64,000 bases of DNA from Clostridia bacterium (GTDB taxonomy: Bacteria > Bacillota > Clostridia > Oscillospirales > CAG-272). The stretch covers positions 1-64,000 of the forward strand of contig JAFQRL010000037.1 of the NCBI GenBank assembly GCA_017410065.1. The letters run 5' to 3'. This document shows positions 24,024 to 32,085 of the stretch, in pieces (position 1 is the first letter of the stretch; each line of letters opens with the position of its first letter). The translations under genes were made by a program, and so were the position numbers. The notes below the pieces were generated by a model. That model saw only the letters and a program-made list of their open reading frames with translations, had not been told where the DNA came from and ran no database searches.

Positions 24024-24827
24024 TTACTGAGCCTTTTTCTTTTTTCTTCTGCTTTCGGGAAGCTCCTCGGGGGGAGGACAAGCTCCACCGACGTATACCA
24101 TAGTGAGAAGCGAGAACACAAGCGCCTGAACGAAGCCCGAGAAAAGGTCGAAGTAGATAGAAAGCACTGCGGGGATGCCTGCCGCAAGGAAGGGAATATC
24201 AGCCAAAACTCCCGGGAGCCAGGAGAAAAGAAGGCTTGATGCCGCACCAAGCGCGCCGTAGATAAGAGCCGTGAGAACCGAGCCGCCCGCAACGTTACCG
24301 AAATGACGGAACGCCATAGAAACAGGGTTTGCGATCTCCGAAACCACGTTCATAGGAGTCATAACAACGATGGGCTCGGTGAAGCCCTTAAGCCACGCCT
24401 TGAAGCCGAAATTCTTAATGTTGTTATACCAAACCATTCCCGTGGTAACGAGTGCCCAAGCGGCGGTTACCGAAAGATCTGCGGTGGTTGAACGGAACAG
24501 CTGGGTCGTACCTATGAGCGTGCCGAATATGGAAGCAAGAAACAGCGTTCCGATATAAGGCGCGAACTTAAGATTATGCTTGCCCATAGTATCCTCAACG
24601 AGGCCGTAGAGCATATTGACGAGCTTTTCAGCCACGACCTGAAATTTGCCTGGACGTGTCTTAAGATTCCTTGTGGTGAACAGAGCAACGAGAATAAGAA
24701 TAACGGTGACGGCGATCAGCGACACTGTCGTTTGCGTCACAAGGTTTTTCATTGTGAAAATGCTACTGTCGGGAAGATCAAACGGAAGTCTGTAATATAT
24801 CTTCGGTCCGTTAACCGAAAGCTCCAT
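24024..24827 (-). CDS. atpB: F1Fo ATP synthase subunit a
   Basis: The stator membrane subunit that carries the ion half-channels, 267 residues. The essential Arg lies in NPVSMAFRHFGNVAGG, the usual context. About six hydrophobic segments are visible, and the C-terminus is a short basic-acidic tail (ESRRKKKKAQ). It starts at a TAATG overlap with the atpI-like gene. Confidence 0.95.
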   Translation of the reverse strand: MELSVNGPKIYYRLPFDLPDSSIFTMKNLVTQTTVSLIAVTVILILVALFTTRNLKTRPGKFQVVAEKLVNMLYGLVEDTMGKHNLKFAPYIGTLFLASIFGTLIGTTQLFRSTTADLSVTAAWALVTTGMVWYNNIKNFGFKAWLKGFTEPIVVMTPMNVVSEIANPVSMAFRHFGNVAGGSVLTALIYGALGAASSLLFSWLPGVLADIPFLAAGIPAVLSIYFDLFSGFVQALVFSLLTMVYVGGACPPPEELPESRRKKKKAQ

Positions 24828-25387
24828 TATTCATCACTCTCCTTTTCCTGATCGTTGGTTTTATCTTCATTCTCCTCATCCCCGTCCGATTCGTCGTTAT
24901 ACACGATGAATTTCGATGGGTCGGGAGCTTTATCAAATTTTTTTCTTATAATCTCGCTCACCGTTAAGATGGGACGGTATGCGATCAGAGGTATCGCCGT
25001 GGCGAGAGGGTTGAAAACGTTAAGGAACACGAACGCGACCACAAGAGCCGCCACCATAGAGATAAGTCTTATAAGAAAGCTTGTTCTTATGGCGTTTTGT
25101 ATTTGCATTGAGTGCTTGGCGGTGAAAATTGCCGCCTCCTCGTCCGTCATCTCGCTCTCCCCGCGCAGCTCGAGGTATTTATCAACCGAGCGATTAACGG
25201 AGAGGGAAAGGAAGAAGTAGTTAAGCACCGTAACGAGGGAGCCCAGCACCGCGCCGAGGACAACGCTCAATATATTGATCTCAAAGGCAAGCCCTGCCAA
25301 GGCAAAGCCTCCCACGGTGAGAAGGGAAACGATAAGCTCTCCAAGGGTGAGTATGGACGTTTCTCTTAAGGTTGAATTATTCTTCAT
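24827..25387 (-). CDS. atpI: AtpI-like ATP synthase accessory membrane protein
   Basis: A 186-residue membrane protein at the usual atpI position. Two helices at about residues 15-60 (LTLGELIVSLLTVGGFALAG and following) and two more at about 105-145 are visible, then a soluble tail ending in a strongly acidic stretch (DESDGDEENEDK). AtpI proteins help c-ring assembly or ion supply; this copy is longer than usual and its C-terminal tail is not family-typical. Assignment rests on position, hydropathy and overlap with atpB. Confidence 0.75.
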   Translation of the reverse strand: MKNNSTLRETSILTLGELIVSLLTVGGFALAGLAFEINILSVVLGAVLGSLVTVLNYFFLSLSVNRSVDKYLELRGESEMTDEEAAIFTAKHSMQIQNAIRTSFLIRLISMVAALVVAFVFLNVFNPLATAIPLIAYRPILTVSEIIRKKFDKAPDPSKFIVYNDESDGDEENEDKTNDQEKESDE

Positions 25388-25449
25388 CGTTATATACCGC
25401 TTTGATTTATATTTGAATATCTATTGTTGTGCTCTTCAAAAGGGGCGCA

Positions 25450-25821
25450 TCATTGGAGCCTGTCGTTTGCTTCGGTATCGGAAGGGCGAGAATCCTTGTG
25501 CTCTGCGCTCTCATCGGCCTCCGCATCGGAGGATGTCTTCCTTTTGGCATAGTTATCCGTGCCTTCCTTGGTGCCTGCCCGACGCTCCTTTTCCAGCCTT
25601 TCGTAGCCTGCCATTGCCGTGAGAATAAACCTGACCATTGAGACAAAGCCCAGAAGGACTCCGACTGTCAGAAGCGGGGCATATATCCAGCTCGGCGCAC
25701 CTGCAAATTTAACGAGAAGATAGGAGACGAGGAAGCCCAGCCCTGCGGGGGTGAGAAGGGTGAAGAACGCCTGAAAAACAATATTCAGTACGTAGCTTAT
25801 GCTAAAAAGCTTTCCAAACAA
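25450..25821 (-). CDS. AtpZ-like membrane protein, first gene of the atp operon
   Basis: A 123-residue protein with two membrane helices (about residues 8-35 and 45-70, including FLVSYLLVKFAGAPSWIYAPLLTVGVLLG) and a polar C-terminal tail. Small two-helix proteins of this kind (AtpZ/putative F0F1 subunit) often precede atpI and have been linked to Mg or Ca transport and to c-ring assembly. The hydrophobic-loop-hydrophobic layout and position fit. The exact family cannot be confirmed without a profile search. Confidence 0.7.
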   Translation of the reverse strand: MFGKLFSISYVLNIVFQAFFTLLTPAGLGFLVSYLLVKFAGAPSWIYAPLLTVGVLLGFVSMVRFILTAMAGYERLEKERRAGTKEGTDNYAKRKTSSDAEADESAEHKDSRPSDTEANDRLQ

Positions 25822-25876
25822 ATTAAACCTCCAAGGTGGAAAGATTGCCTAAAAAAACCAAAATTACCACAATAAT

Positions 25877-25905
25877 ATATTAACACAGTTCGTATTAAAA
25901 ATCAA
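25877..25905 (-). promoter_or_regulatory. Promoter of the atp operon
   Basis: On the minus strand TTGATT (25905-25900) and TAATAT (25882-25877) are 17 bp apart. It lies 56 bp before the first gene, and there is no other plausible promoter in the gap 25822-26010. Confidence 0.65.
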
Positions 25906-26010
25906 GTGGTAAACCAAAAGTTAATACTTTAACAATAAGTATGAAAAAACTTAAAATATTTTATTCAACCTAAACAACGCCGTAACAGCAAAAATGGTGA
26001 TTATAAACAA

Positions 26011-26056
26011 AAAAGAGGGCTCTCGGAACAGCTTAAGCCCCAAAGTGCCCTCTTTA
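26011..26056 (-). terminator. Terminator of the rpmH-mnmE-RNHCP operon
   Basis: On the minus strand AAAGAGGGC pairs with GCCCTCTTT and is followed by a T run. It lies about 135 bp after the RNHCP gene. The rest of the gap 25822-26191 holds the atp promoter and no visible gene. Confidence 0.88.
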
Positions 26057-26191
26057 TATTCTGTTTTGCTCGGTTAAGATACGGCAAAGGAAAACGAAGA
26101 ACCTCATCTCGGTTGTCCGCACCCGCGGCAACTTTCAGCACCTGCGGCAGCCTCCTGTACTCACGTTGATTGCTTGCTGCTTGTATCCGAG

Positions 26192-26533
26192 CTAATTGCC
26201 TGCTCCCGCAGTGAGCTTTATGAGAAGATCGGTGTCGTCGGGCTGTACCTTCGCCTCGTGCGCCGACTTATTGCGGACGACCGCGCCGCATCTCTCACAG
26301 CGGTGGATTATGATATATCCCTTTTTAGGGTCGGGAAGGGCTTGGATCGGGCGAAGTATTCCGCCGCAGTCGTTTGCTCTGTCCCCAGGGTTTATATCAA
26401 CGTGGAGCGAGCAAAGGCAGAAGGGACAATGGTTGCGCGAGGTGTAGCCCAGGGGCACAACCTCTCGTCCGCAGCTTTTGCAAATAAAGCCTTCGTCGTT
26501 TTTCTTGAATCTCTTTTCCTCCAAGACACTCAC
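26192..26533 (-). CDS. RNHCP domain zinc-ribbon protein
   Basis: A 113-residue protein with the motif SRNHCPFCLCS that gives the RNHCP family its name, plus paired Cys (CKSCGRE, CERCGAVV) that should bind two zinc ions. The family is short, cytosolic and of unknown function. It lies 30 bp after mnmE in the same direction, last in the ribosomal-protein L34 cluster, and may act on RNA given that company. Confidence 0.88.
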   Translation of the reverse strand: MSVLEEKRFKKNDEGFICKSCGREVVPLGYTSRNHCPFCLCSLHVDINPGDRANDCGGILRPIQALPDPKKGYIIIHRCERCGAVVRNKSAHEAKVQPDDTDLLIKLTAGAGN

Positions 26534-26562
26534 TCCTTTAAAATTTACTTTACGATAAAATT

Positions 26563-28026
26563 TTATTTTCCGACGCAGAATTTCGAGAAGATGTCCGAAA
26601 CTATCTCCTCGCCGACCTCTCTGCCGTCAAGCTCGCCGATATAGCCGATAGCGGCTTCAACAAGCCCCGAGACCGCATCCTGCATAAAGCCTGCCCGAAG
26701 TGCGGCTATTGCCTCGGAGAGAGCATCTGCCGCCGCGCATATCGCGCCGTGCTGACGGGCTGAAGATAGGATGGGGTCAAGCCCCGCCTTTATGCTACCG
26801 TCGGTGAACATATCCTCTGCCGCCGCAACAAGCGAGCGCACCGTTTCCGCCTCGTCAAGAGCGGAGACCTCTATCACCCGCTCAAAGATATCGGCGAGGT
26901 TGGATCTATCAAATTTTGCCTTGAGATCGGACTTGTTTATTAGTGCGATTTTTGCACATTCAAGCCTTGAAATTTCCGAGATCAGCTCGGCATCCGCGCC
27001 GTCAAAATCCTCGGAATTATCGAAAACTGCAAACAATAGTTCGCATTTTGCCATTAATTCGCGGCTTTTTCTGATTCCGATCTCTTCAACCGCATCTATT
27101 CCTTTGCCGCCTCTTATGCCTGCGGTGTCGCATAGCCTGAGCATCACTCTGCCGAGAGGCACCGAGCGTTCAAGAACGTCTCTCGTCGTGCCCGCTACGG
27201 AGGTGACTATCGCCGCGTCCTCTCCAACGAGAAGGTTATAGAGCGAGCTTTTTCCGACGTTGGGCTTTCCCACGATAACGGCTCTGATGCCCTCGGTTAT
27301 GGCTCTGCCCGTGCGGTAGGTCGCCGCAAGCGACTTCAGGTCGTCCGCCACACTCAAAAGAGCCGAGAGAAGCTCGCCGTCGGAATAGTCTCCGAGATCC
27401 TCGTCGGGGTAATCGATCCTTGCGTAGACCGAGCTCATTATGCCAACGAGCTCGCCTCTTATTTTTGCGATCCTCTCCTCAAGCCTGCGCCTTGCGGGCT
27501 CTGCGGAAATTCTTATCTGCTCGCGGCTGCCTGCGTCAAGAAGGGTGCCGATAGCCTCCGCCTCGGTGAGCGAGAGCTTGCCCGATATAAAGGCTCTGCG
27601 AGTAAATTCTCCCGCCTCGGCGGCTCTTGCGCCTGCTCTTATCAGGGCTTCAAGCACGCATCTTGTCACAAGTATTCCGCCGTGACAGCAGATCTCCACC
27701 ACGTCCTCGCCCGTGTATGAATTGGGGGCGGGGAATCTTGTGAGAAGGACGTCGTCTATCCTCTCCCTCTCCTCGGGAGAGGCGGTGCCTTCGGGCGTTT
27801 TTTCGGCTTGGCTGTTTCCCTCCGATGCCTTCGGTTCTGCCAAGTCTGTGATAAAGCCGTAGGTCTGCACCCTTGGCTTGATTTCCGAATAGGGCTTTCC
27901 CGAGGCGGTGATGAAAACGCGCTCGGCTATTTTGTTTGCCTCGCTGCCCGACATTCTGATAAGGGCAACCCCACCCTTGCCGGGTGGGGTCGAAATTGCC
28001 GCTACCGTATCAAAGTAGCCTGCCAT
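26563..28026 (-). CDS. mnmE: tRNA modification GTPase MnmE
   Basis: MnmE works with MnmG to modify U34 of several tRNAs. The 487-residue protein has the N-terminal THF-binding domain (MAGYFDTVAAISTPPGKGG), the GTPase core with P-loop GKPNVGKSSLYNL, the G2 stretch GTTRD, G3 DTAG and the NKSD motif, and the conserved C-terminal end FCVGK, whose Cys is essential. The start at 28026 follows the jag stop by one base. An insertion of about 15 residues rich in Pro, Ser and Glu (PKASEGNSQAEKTPEGTAS) in the N-terminal domain is not family-typical. Confidence 0.95.
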   Translation of the reverse strand: MAGYFDTVAAISTPPGKGGVALIRMSGSEANKIAERVFITASGKPYSEIKPRVQTYGFITDLAEPKASEGNSQAEKTPEGTASPEERERIDDVLLTRFPAPNSYTGEDVVEICCHGGILVTRCVLEALIRAGARAAEAGEFTRRAFISGKLSLTEAEAIGTLLDAGSREQIRISAEPARRRLEERIAKIRGELVGIMSSVYARIDYPDEDLGDYSDGELLSALLSVADDLKSLAATYRTGRAITEGIRAVIVGKPNVGKSSLYNLLVGEDAAIVTSVAGTTRDVLERSVPLGRVMLRLCDTAGIRGGKGIDAVEEIGIRKSRELMAKCELLFAVFDNSEDFDGADAELISEISRLECAKIALINKSDLKAKFDRSNLADIFERVIEVSALDEAETVRSLVAAAEDMFTDGSIKAGLDPILSSARQHGAICAAADALSEAIAALRAGFMQDAVSGLVEAAIGYIGELDGREVGEEIVSDIFSKFCVGK

Positions 28027-28027
28027 T

Positions 28028-29020
28028 TTAGTTGCTTTCAGCCTCGGCAGCCTCAACCTCCTCGGCAGCCTCAGCCACCTCGGTTGCTACCTCTGCTACG
28101 TCGAGCTCACCCTCGGCAGACTCTGCGACTGCCGCCTGAGCGTCCTCCTCGAAAAGACCCTTGGGTCTCTTATCCGTGAGGAAGATAACGATCTTTCTGT
28201 TGTTATCCGAGCCGATAGAGTTTGTGGAAACGCCCTCTATGTTCTGGATCTCGGAGTGAATGATCCTTCTTTCGTATGCGCTCATAGGCTCAAGCATAAC
28301 GCTTCTTCTTGTGCGGAGAGCGGTTGCCGCCTTTCTTCTTGCGAGAGCGCGGAGAGTTTCCTCTCTCTTCTTTCTGTATCCCTCGATATCAAGGGTAACG
28401 CGGCTCTTATCGCGCTCGCCGTTGATATTCTTTCTTGCGGATGCAAGATTTGCAAGATACTGGAGAGCATCAAGAGTTTCGCCGTGATGACCGATGAGCA
28501 CCGATGCATCCTCGCCGACGATAACTATTCTTCTTGTGTCGTCCTCGCAGGCATAAAGCTCTGCGGTTGCGGAAAGTCCGATATCGGAGATAACGGTCTT
28601 AACGAAGTCAAAGGACATATCCTCGCCCTCGGAAACGGTGCGGAGCTCCATCTTAAGCTCTGCCTCGGGAATAACCTCGCTCTTGGGAGCGGAGGGCTTT
28701 TCAGCCATAGCGGGGCGGTCGCTCTTTTTGCGCTCGGGTCTGTGCTTTTTCTTCTTACCCTCAGCCTTGGGCGCGCCGTCCTCGCGGCGATCCTCTCTCT
28801 GGGGCTTTTCGTGTCTTCTGTGTCTTTCGGGGGCGTCGGGAGTCTCAATGAAGGCTCTTACCTTTGCGGGTCTGACGCCGATAATGCCGAAAATACCCTT
28901 GCTTCCCGCATCGAGTATTTCAAACTGAACGTCCTCAAGCTCGCCTGCGCCAAGTGCGGCGCGGGCATTTTCCTGAGCCTCAAGGATCGTTTTACCAACT
29001 GCTGTTACTTCTTTTATCAT
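28028..29020 (-). CDS. khpB: RNA-binding protein KhpB (Jag/EloR)
   Basis: KhpB binds RNA, usually with KhpA, and influences cell elongation and division in Firmicutes. The 330-residue product has the N-terminal Jag domain (residues 1-55), a basic linker, the KH domain with the GxxG-like loop IGHHGETLDALQYL, and the R3H domain ending with SVMLEPMSAYERRIIHSEIQ. The C-terminal about 35 residues form an unusual Ala/Glu/Val tail (VAEVATEVAEAAEEVEAAEA) that resembles a single long helix and is absent from most homologues. Confidence 0.94.
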   Translation of the reverse strand: MIKEVTAVGKTILEAQENARAALGAGELEDVQFEILDAGSKGIFGIIGVRPAKVRAFIETPDAPERHRRHEKPQREDRREDGAPKAEGKKKKHRPERKKSDRPAMAEKPSAPKSEVIPEAELKMELRTVSEGEDMSFDFVKTVISDIGLSATAELYACEDDTRRIVIVGEDASVLIGHHGETLDALQYLANLASARKNINGERDKSRVTLDIEGYRKKREETLRALARRKAATALRTRRSVMLEPMSAYERRIIHSEIQNIEGVSTNSIGSDNNRKIVIFLTDKRPKGLFEEDAQAAVAESAEGELDVAEVATEVAEAAEEVEAAEAESN

Positions 29021-29064
29021 AAAACGGTTTGTTTCCTTATTCTATTTATTTATAGTGATCAACG

Positions 29065-30138
29065 TTAATCCTTGATCTCGGGTGCATCCGAGGAAGACTT
29101 AAGATCGGTCTTCTTTCCGTCGGGCGCCTTGATCTCGGGGAGCTCGTCGTAATCCTCTTCGTCGATGAAGTGGAGAGAGCGGTACTTGGGTGCTTCCTTA
29201 AGTGCCTGCTTCTGCGCCTTTTCGGCTGCCTTCTGAGCCTTTCTCATAGCCTTAAGCTCTTCCTCGGTGTACTTAGGAAGGGGCATAACGCGGGAGAGAA
29301 TGAAGGTCTGAAGAATACCGAGAGCAGACTGATAGATCCAGTAAAGACCCATCATACCCGTGAAGCTGAATGCGAACGCAAGAGTCATCGTGGGCATAAT
29401 GAGATCCATTATCTTAAGGGAGGTCTTTGCCTGCGCGTCCTGGGGCTGTGCCATTGCGTTTGCGTTGCCGTTGAGCTTTCTGGAGATGAACATAGAAAGC
29501 CAGGTGAAGGCTGCCGCGATAATGGGAATGAGCCAGAGCCAGCTGAATGCATCTCTCGGCGTGCCGCCAAGGTCGAAGCCGCCGAAGATGGTGAAGTCGG
29601 GAAGATTTGCAAGCTTATCCGAATATTCGCCGAGAGCCTCGCTTGTGACGTCTATTTTGGAGGCAAGCTTGATCTGGTCTATGCTACCGAATTCGACAAG
29701 CTTCGGAACCTTATCGCCAACAGTATTAACGATCTGATTGATCTTCTGAACGGCAGTGTCGGAGAGCTTGCAGATATGGGTGAGGGGATTTCTGATAACG
29801 TTATAAAGGAAGATGATGATAGGGAACTGAAGAAGCATAGGGAGACAACCCGAGAGGGGGCTATATCCTTCCTTCTGCTGAAGCTCCATAATTTCCTGCT
29901 GCATTTTCTGCTGAGTAGGACGGTCGGTTCTTCCTCTGTATTTTGCTTTGATAAGCTCGATTTTAGGCGTGAGCTTTGCCATCTTGATCTGCTTCTTCTG
30001 CTGAACGATGGAGAAGGGCAGGAACAGAATCTTGAAAAGTAATGCGTAGAGAAGAAGTGCAAGAGCATAGCTTCCTCCGAATAGGCTACTGAACCAGGAG
30101 AGCATATCTCCTATTAAGCCGTAAAGCCAATTAAACAT
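29065..30138 (-). CDS. yidC: Membrane protein insertase YidC
   Basis: YidC/Oxa1 inserts and folds membrane proteins, including the ATP synthase c subunit. The 357-residue Gram-positive-type protein has the first helix LYGLIGDMLSWFSSLFGG, the positively charged cytoplasmic segment (KKQIKMAKLTPKIE), the helices LSGCLPMLLQFPIIIFLYNVI and later ones, and a basic/acidic C-terminal tail. It contains no large periplasmic domain and no lipobox, so it is the short version. The insert KISKLSDTAVQKINQ-type region between helices 2 and 3 is longer than in Bacillus. Confidence 0.95.
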   Translation of the reverse strand: MFNWLYGLIGDMLSWFSSLFGGSYALALLLYALLFKILFLPFSIVQQKKQIKMAKLTPKIELIKAKYRGRTDRPTQQKMQQEIMELQQKEGYSPLSGCLPMLLQFPIIIFLYNVIRNPLTHICKLSDTAVQKINQIVNTVGDKVPKLVEFGSIDQIKLASKIDVTSEALGEYSDKLANLPDFTIFGGFDLGGTPRDAFSWLWLIPIIAAAFTWLSMFISRKLNGNANAMAQPQDAQAKTSLKIMDLIMPTMTLAFAFSFTGMMGLYWIYQSALGILQTFILSRVMPLPKYTEEELKAMRKAQKAAEKAQKQALKEAPKYRSLHFIDEEDYDELPEIKAPDGKKTDLKSSSDAPEIKD

Positions 30139-30141
30139 ATT

Positions 30142-30573
30142 CTAGTTTTCCTTTTCTTTTTTGGTTGCGCCGCAGCAATAATTCGCGTCTTTTGCTTCGG
30201 TTATATCCTCGGGCGGCTCGGCTACTGTCTCGGGAGAGGATTTCTTCTCCTCGACTTCGTCGGGCTGACCGTCGGTCGCGATATGCGCCTCGATGGTGAT
30301 CTTATCTGCGGCATTTTCGGTTTCGGTATGCTGAAGTGCGTTTTTCACTCGCCTGAAGCCTCGCTCGGGTACGGGGTCGTAGCCGCCCTTGCAGAAGGGA
30401 TTGCATCTGAGAATACGCCATACGGTGAGAATAAATCCTGCGAAGAAGCCTCGCTTTGAGAACGCCTCAATAGCGTAAGCCGAGCAGGTTGGCGTGAATC
30501 TGCAGCACGCGGGCTTGATGGGGGAGATGAATTTTCTATAAAGGCCGATAAGCCATATCATCACGTGCTTCAT
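30142..30573 (-). CDS. yidD: Membrane protein insertion efficiency factor YidD, C-terminally extended
   Basis: YidD assists YidC. The first about 75 residues are standard: [26 protein letters not shown], then [14 protein letters not shown]. Known YidD proteins are about 70-90 residues; this one has 143. The extra C-terminal part is polar and acidic, rich in Glu, Asp and Lys, and carries no known motif. Its start overlaps the rnpA stop by four bases and its stop lies just before yidC. Confidence 0.93.
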   Translation of the reverse strand: MKHVMIWLIGLYRKFISPIKPACCRFTPTCSAYAIEAFSKRGFFAGFILTVWRILRCNPFCKGGYDPVPERGFRRVKNALQHTETENAADKITIEAHIATDGQPDEVEEKKSSPETVAEPPEDITEAKDANYCCGATKKEKEN

Positions 30574-30950
30574 ACTTCGGTGAACATACCGAGCTTTTTA
30601 AATGCGATATCCAAATGCTCCTTGATATCGCCGCTCTTAAGGTCCTTTGCGGCACTTCTTGCCGCTATAACTATGAGAAAGCCGACCTTCAGCCTCCTCT
30701 CCCTCCCGCACTCTCTCAGGCCCTCTCTCAAAATTCTGCGCACGCGGCTTCTGACCACGGCACCTCCGAGCTTTGTGGAAACTGTGAGACCTATTCTGTT
30801 AACGGTGAGTCCGAGCGGGTGTGCCTTCGCAAGCTTTTTTGCTTGATAGTCGGGCAAAACGTAGACCGCGAGAGCCGACGTCACTGCTCTCTTGCCCTTT
30901 GAATACGCCTTGGAATACAGATGATTTTCGCATATTGATACAAGCTTCAT
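30570..30950 (-). CDS. rnpA: Ribonuclease P protein component
   Basis: The small basic subunit helps the RNase P RNA mature tRNA 5' ends. The 126-residue product shows the family signature as [14 protein letters not shown] and the N-terminal motif with F/Y-S-K-G-K-R (AYSKGKRAV). It overlaps yidD and lies 135 bp after rpmH. Confidence 0.93.
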   Translation of the reverse strand: MKLVSICENHLYSKAYSKGKRAVTSALAVYVLPDYQAKKLAKAHPLGLTVNRIGLTVSTKLGGAVVRSRVRRILREGLRECGRERRLKVGFLIVIAARSAAKDLKSGDIKEHLDIAFKKLGMFTEV

Positions 30951-31085
30951 ATCTGCACCCCCGATTAAAAATTAAAATTTGCCGTGGCAATTAAAAACTC
31001 CGATAAAGTTGCTACGCAGAGTGGGCTTTGCACTTTACCGGAGATTTTATGGCCGAAATACACGGCTTACAATCAGATGATCTGA

Positions 31086-31220
31086 TCAATAGGTGAGCTT
31101 AGCTCTACCCTTTGCGCGTCTTCTCTTAAGAACTTTTCTGCCGTTAGCGGTTGCCATTCTCTTTCTGAAGCCATGTTCCTTTTTTCTCTGTCTCTTCTTA
31201 GGCTGGTATGTTCTCTTCAT
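31086..31220 (-). CDS. rpmH: 50S ribosomal protein L34
   Basis: A 44-residue, highly basic ribosomal protein: it begins [18 protein letters not shown] and ends GRAKLTY, the usual L34 pattern. The strong ribosome site AAGGAGGTG is 6 bases before the ATG. It is the first gene of the cluster, which is read from the consensus promoter at 31303-31331. In most Firmicutes dnaA stands just upstream on the opposite strand; here that place is taken by hpt. Confidence 0.96.
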   Translation of the reverse strand: MKRTYQPKKRQRKKEHGFRKRMATANGRKVLKRRRAKGRAKLTY

Positions 31221-31302
31221 GGTGGCACCTCCTTGTTAAAAGTATTAACGTCGGGAGCAAAAATGCGCTCCTCTTTTGCGTATTCATACGAAAGCAGAGT
31301 AT

Positions 31303-31331
31303 ATTATAGCCGAAAAAAACCTGTTTGTCAA
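31303..31331 (-). promoter_or_regulatory. Consensus promoter of the rpmH cluster
   Basis: On the minus strand TTGACA (31331-31326) and TATAAT (31308-31303) with a 17-bp spacer, an exact consensus. The leader of about 75 nt contains a short stem (GGAGC...GCTCC). Confidence 0.9.
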
Positions 31332-31403
31332 GAGGAAATTGAAAAATTTATGTATTTTTTGATTTTATATATAAATTATAATAGAGAAATGGCGGCTTTA
31401 TAC

Positions 31404-31432
31404 TTGACTTTTGGAAATGTATCTGCTAAAAT
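31404..31432 (+). promoter_or_regulatory. Promoter of hpt
   Basis: TTGACT at 31404-31409 and TAAAAT at 31427-31432, 17 bp apart, with TGC before the -10 hexamer. It is divergent from the rpmH promoter, 70 bp away. Confidence 0.75.
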
Positions 31433-31467
31433 ATAATGTACGCATTTTTGATAGGGGGATACCGTTT

Positions 31468-32019
31468 ATGCTTAATAAGGACGTTGAAAAGGTGCTTATC
31501 TCCGAGGAGGAGATAGATAAGATCGTCACAGATCTTGCCGAGCAGATCAGCCGCGATTACAGCGGAGAGGATAAAAGGCTCGTGCTTCTTTGTATCCTCA
31601 AGGGCTCCATCGTGTTTATGGGAGACCTGATGAAGAAGCTCACCGTGCCTGTGGAGATAGACTGTATGCGCGTTTCCTCATACGGCGCGGGCACAGAATC
31701 CAGCGGAAGCATCAATATTATGCTTGACCTTGTCCGTCCCGACCTTCCCGAGTGCGATATCCTTATCGTTGAGGATATTATAGACAGCGGAAGAACTCTT
31801 TCCTATCTCACGGGATATCTTGAGCATAAGGGCGCAAGGAGCGTTAAGACCTGCACCCTTCTTGATAAGCCCAGCCGCAGAACGGTTGAATTTACCCCCG
31901 ACTACACAGGCGTGATGATCCCCGATGAATTCGTTATAGGCTACGGCCTTGATTATGCGGAAAAATACCGCGCGCTTCCTTATATCGGAATTCTCAAGCC
32001 TGAGGTTTATTCGAAATAA
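31468..32019 (+). CDS. hpt: Hypoxanthine phosphoribosyltransferase
   Basis: Purine salvage: it converts hypoxanthine (often guanine too) and PRPP into IMP or GMP. The 183-residue product has the PRPP-binding loop ILIVEDIIDSGRTL, the ILKGSIVFM motif and the C-terminal VIGYGLDYAEKYRALPYIG. The start at 31468 follows AGGGGGA at 31453-31459; an upstream in-frame ATG at 31411 would overlap the promoter and is rejected. Confidence 0.95.
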   Translation: MLNKDVEKVLISEEEIDKIVTDLAEQISRDYSGEDKRLVLLCILKGSIVFMGDLMKKLTVPVEIDCMRVSSYGAGTESSGSINIMLDLVRPDLPECDILIVEDIIDSGRTLSYLTGYLEHKGARSVKTCTLLDKPSRRTVEFTPDYTGVMIPDEFVIGYGLDYAEKYRALPYIGILKPEVYSK

Positions 32020-32085
32020 TTTCCGCCGATGAGCGGAGCTTTCAGGAAATTTTCGCTTTGCGAAAAGAGTAATTGGAGAAGCAAT

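Noticed and set aside
31221..31403. Replication origin upstream of rpmH
   Set aside because: No dnaA, no cluster of TTATCCACA-like boxes and no AT-rich unwinding region beyond two promoters.
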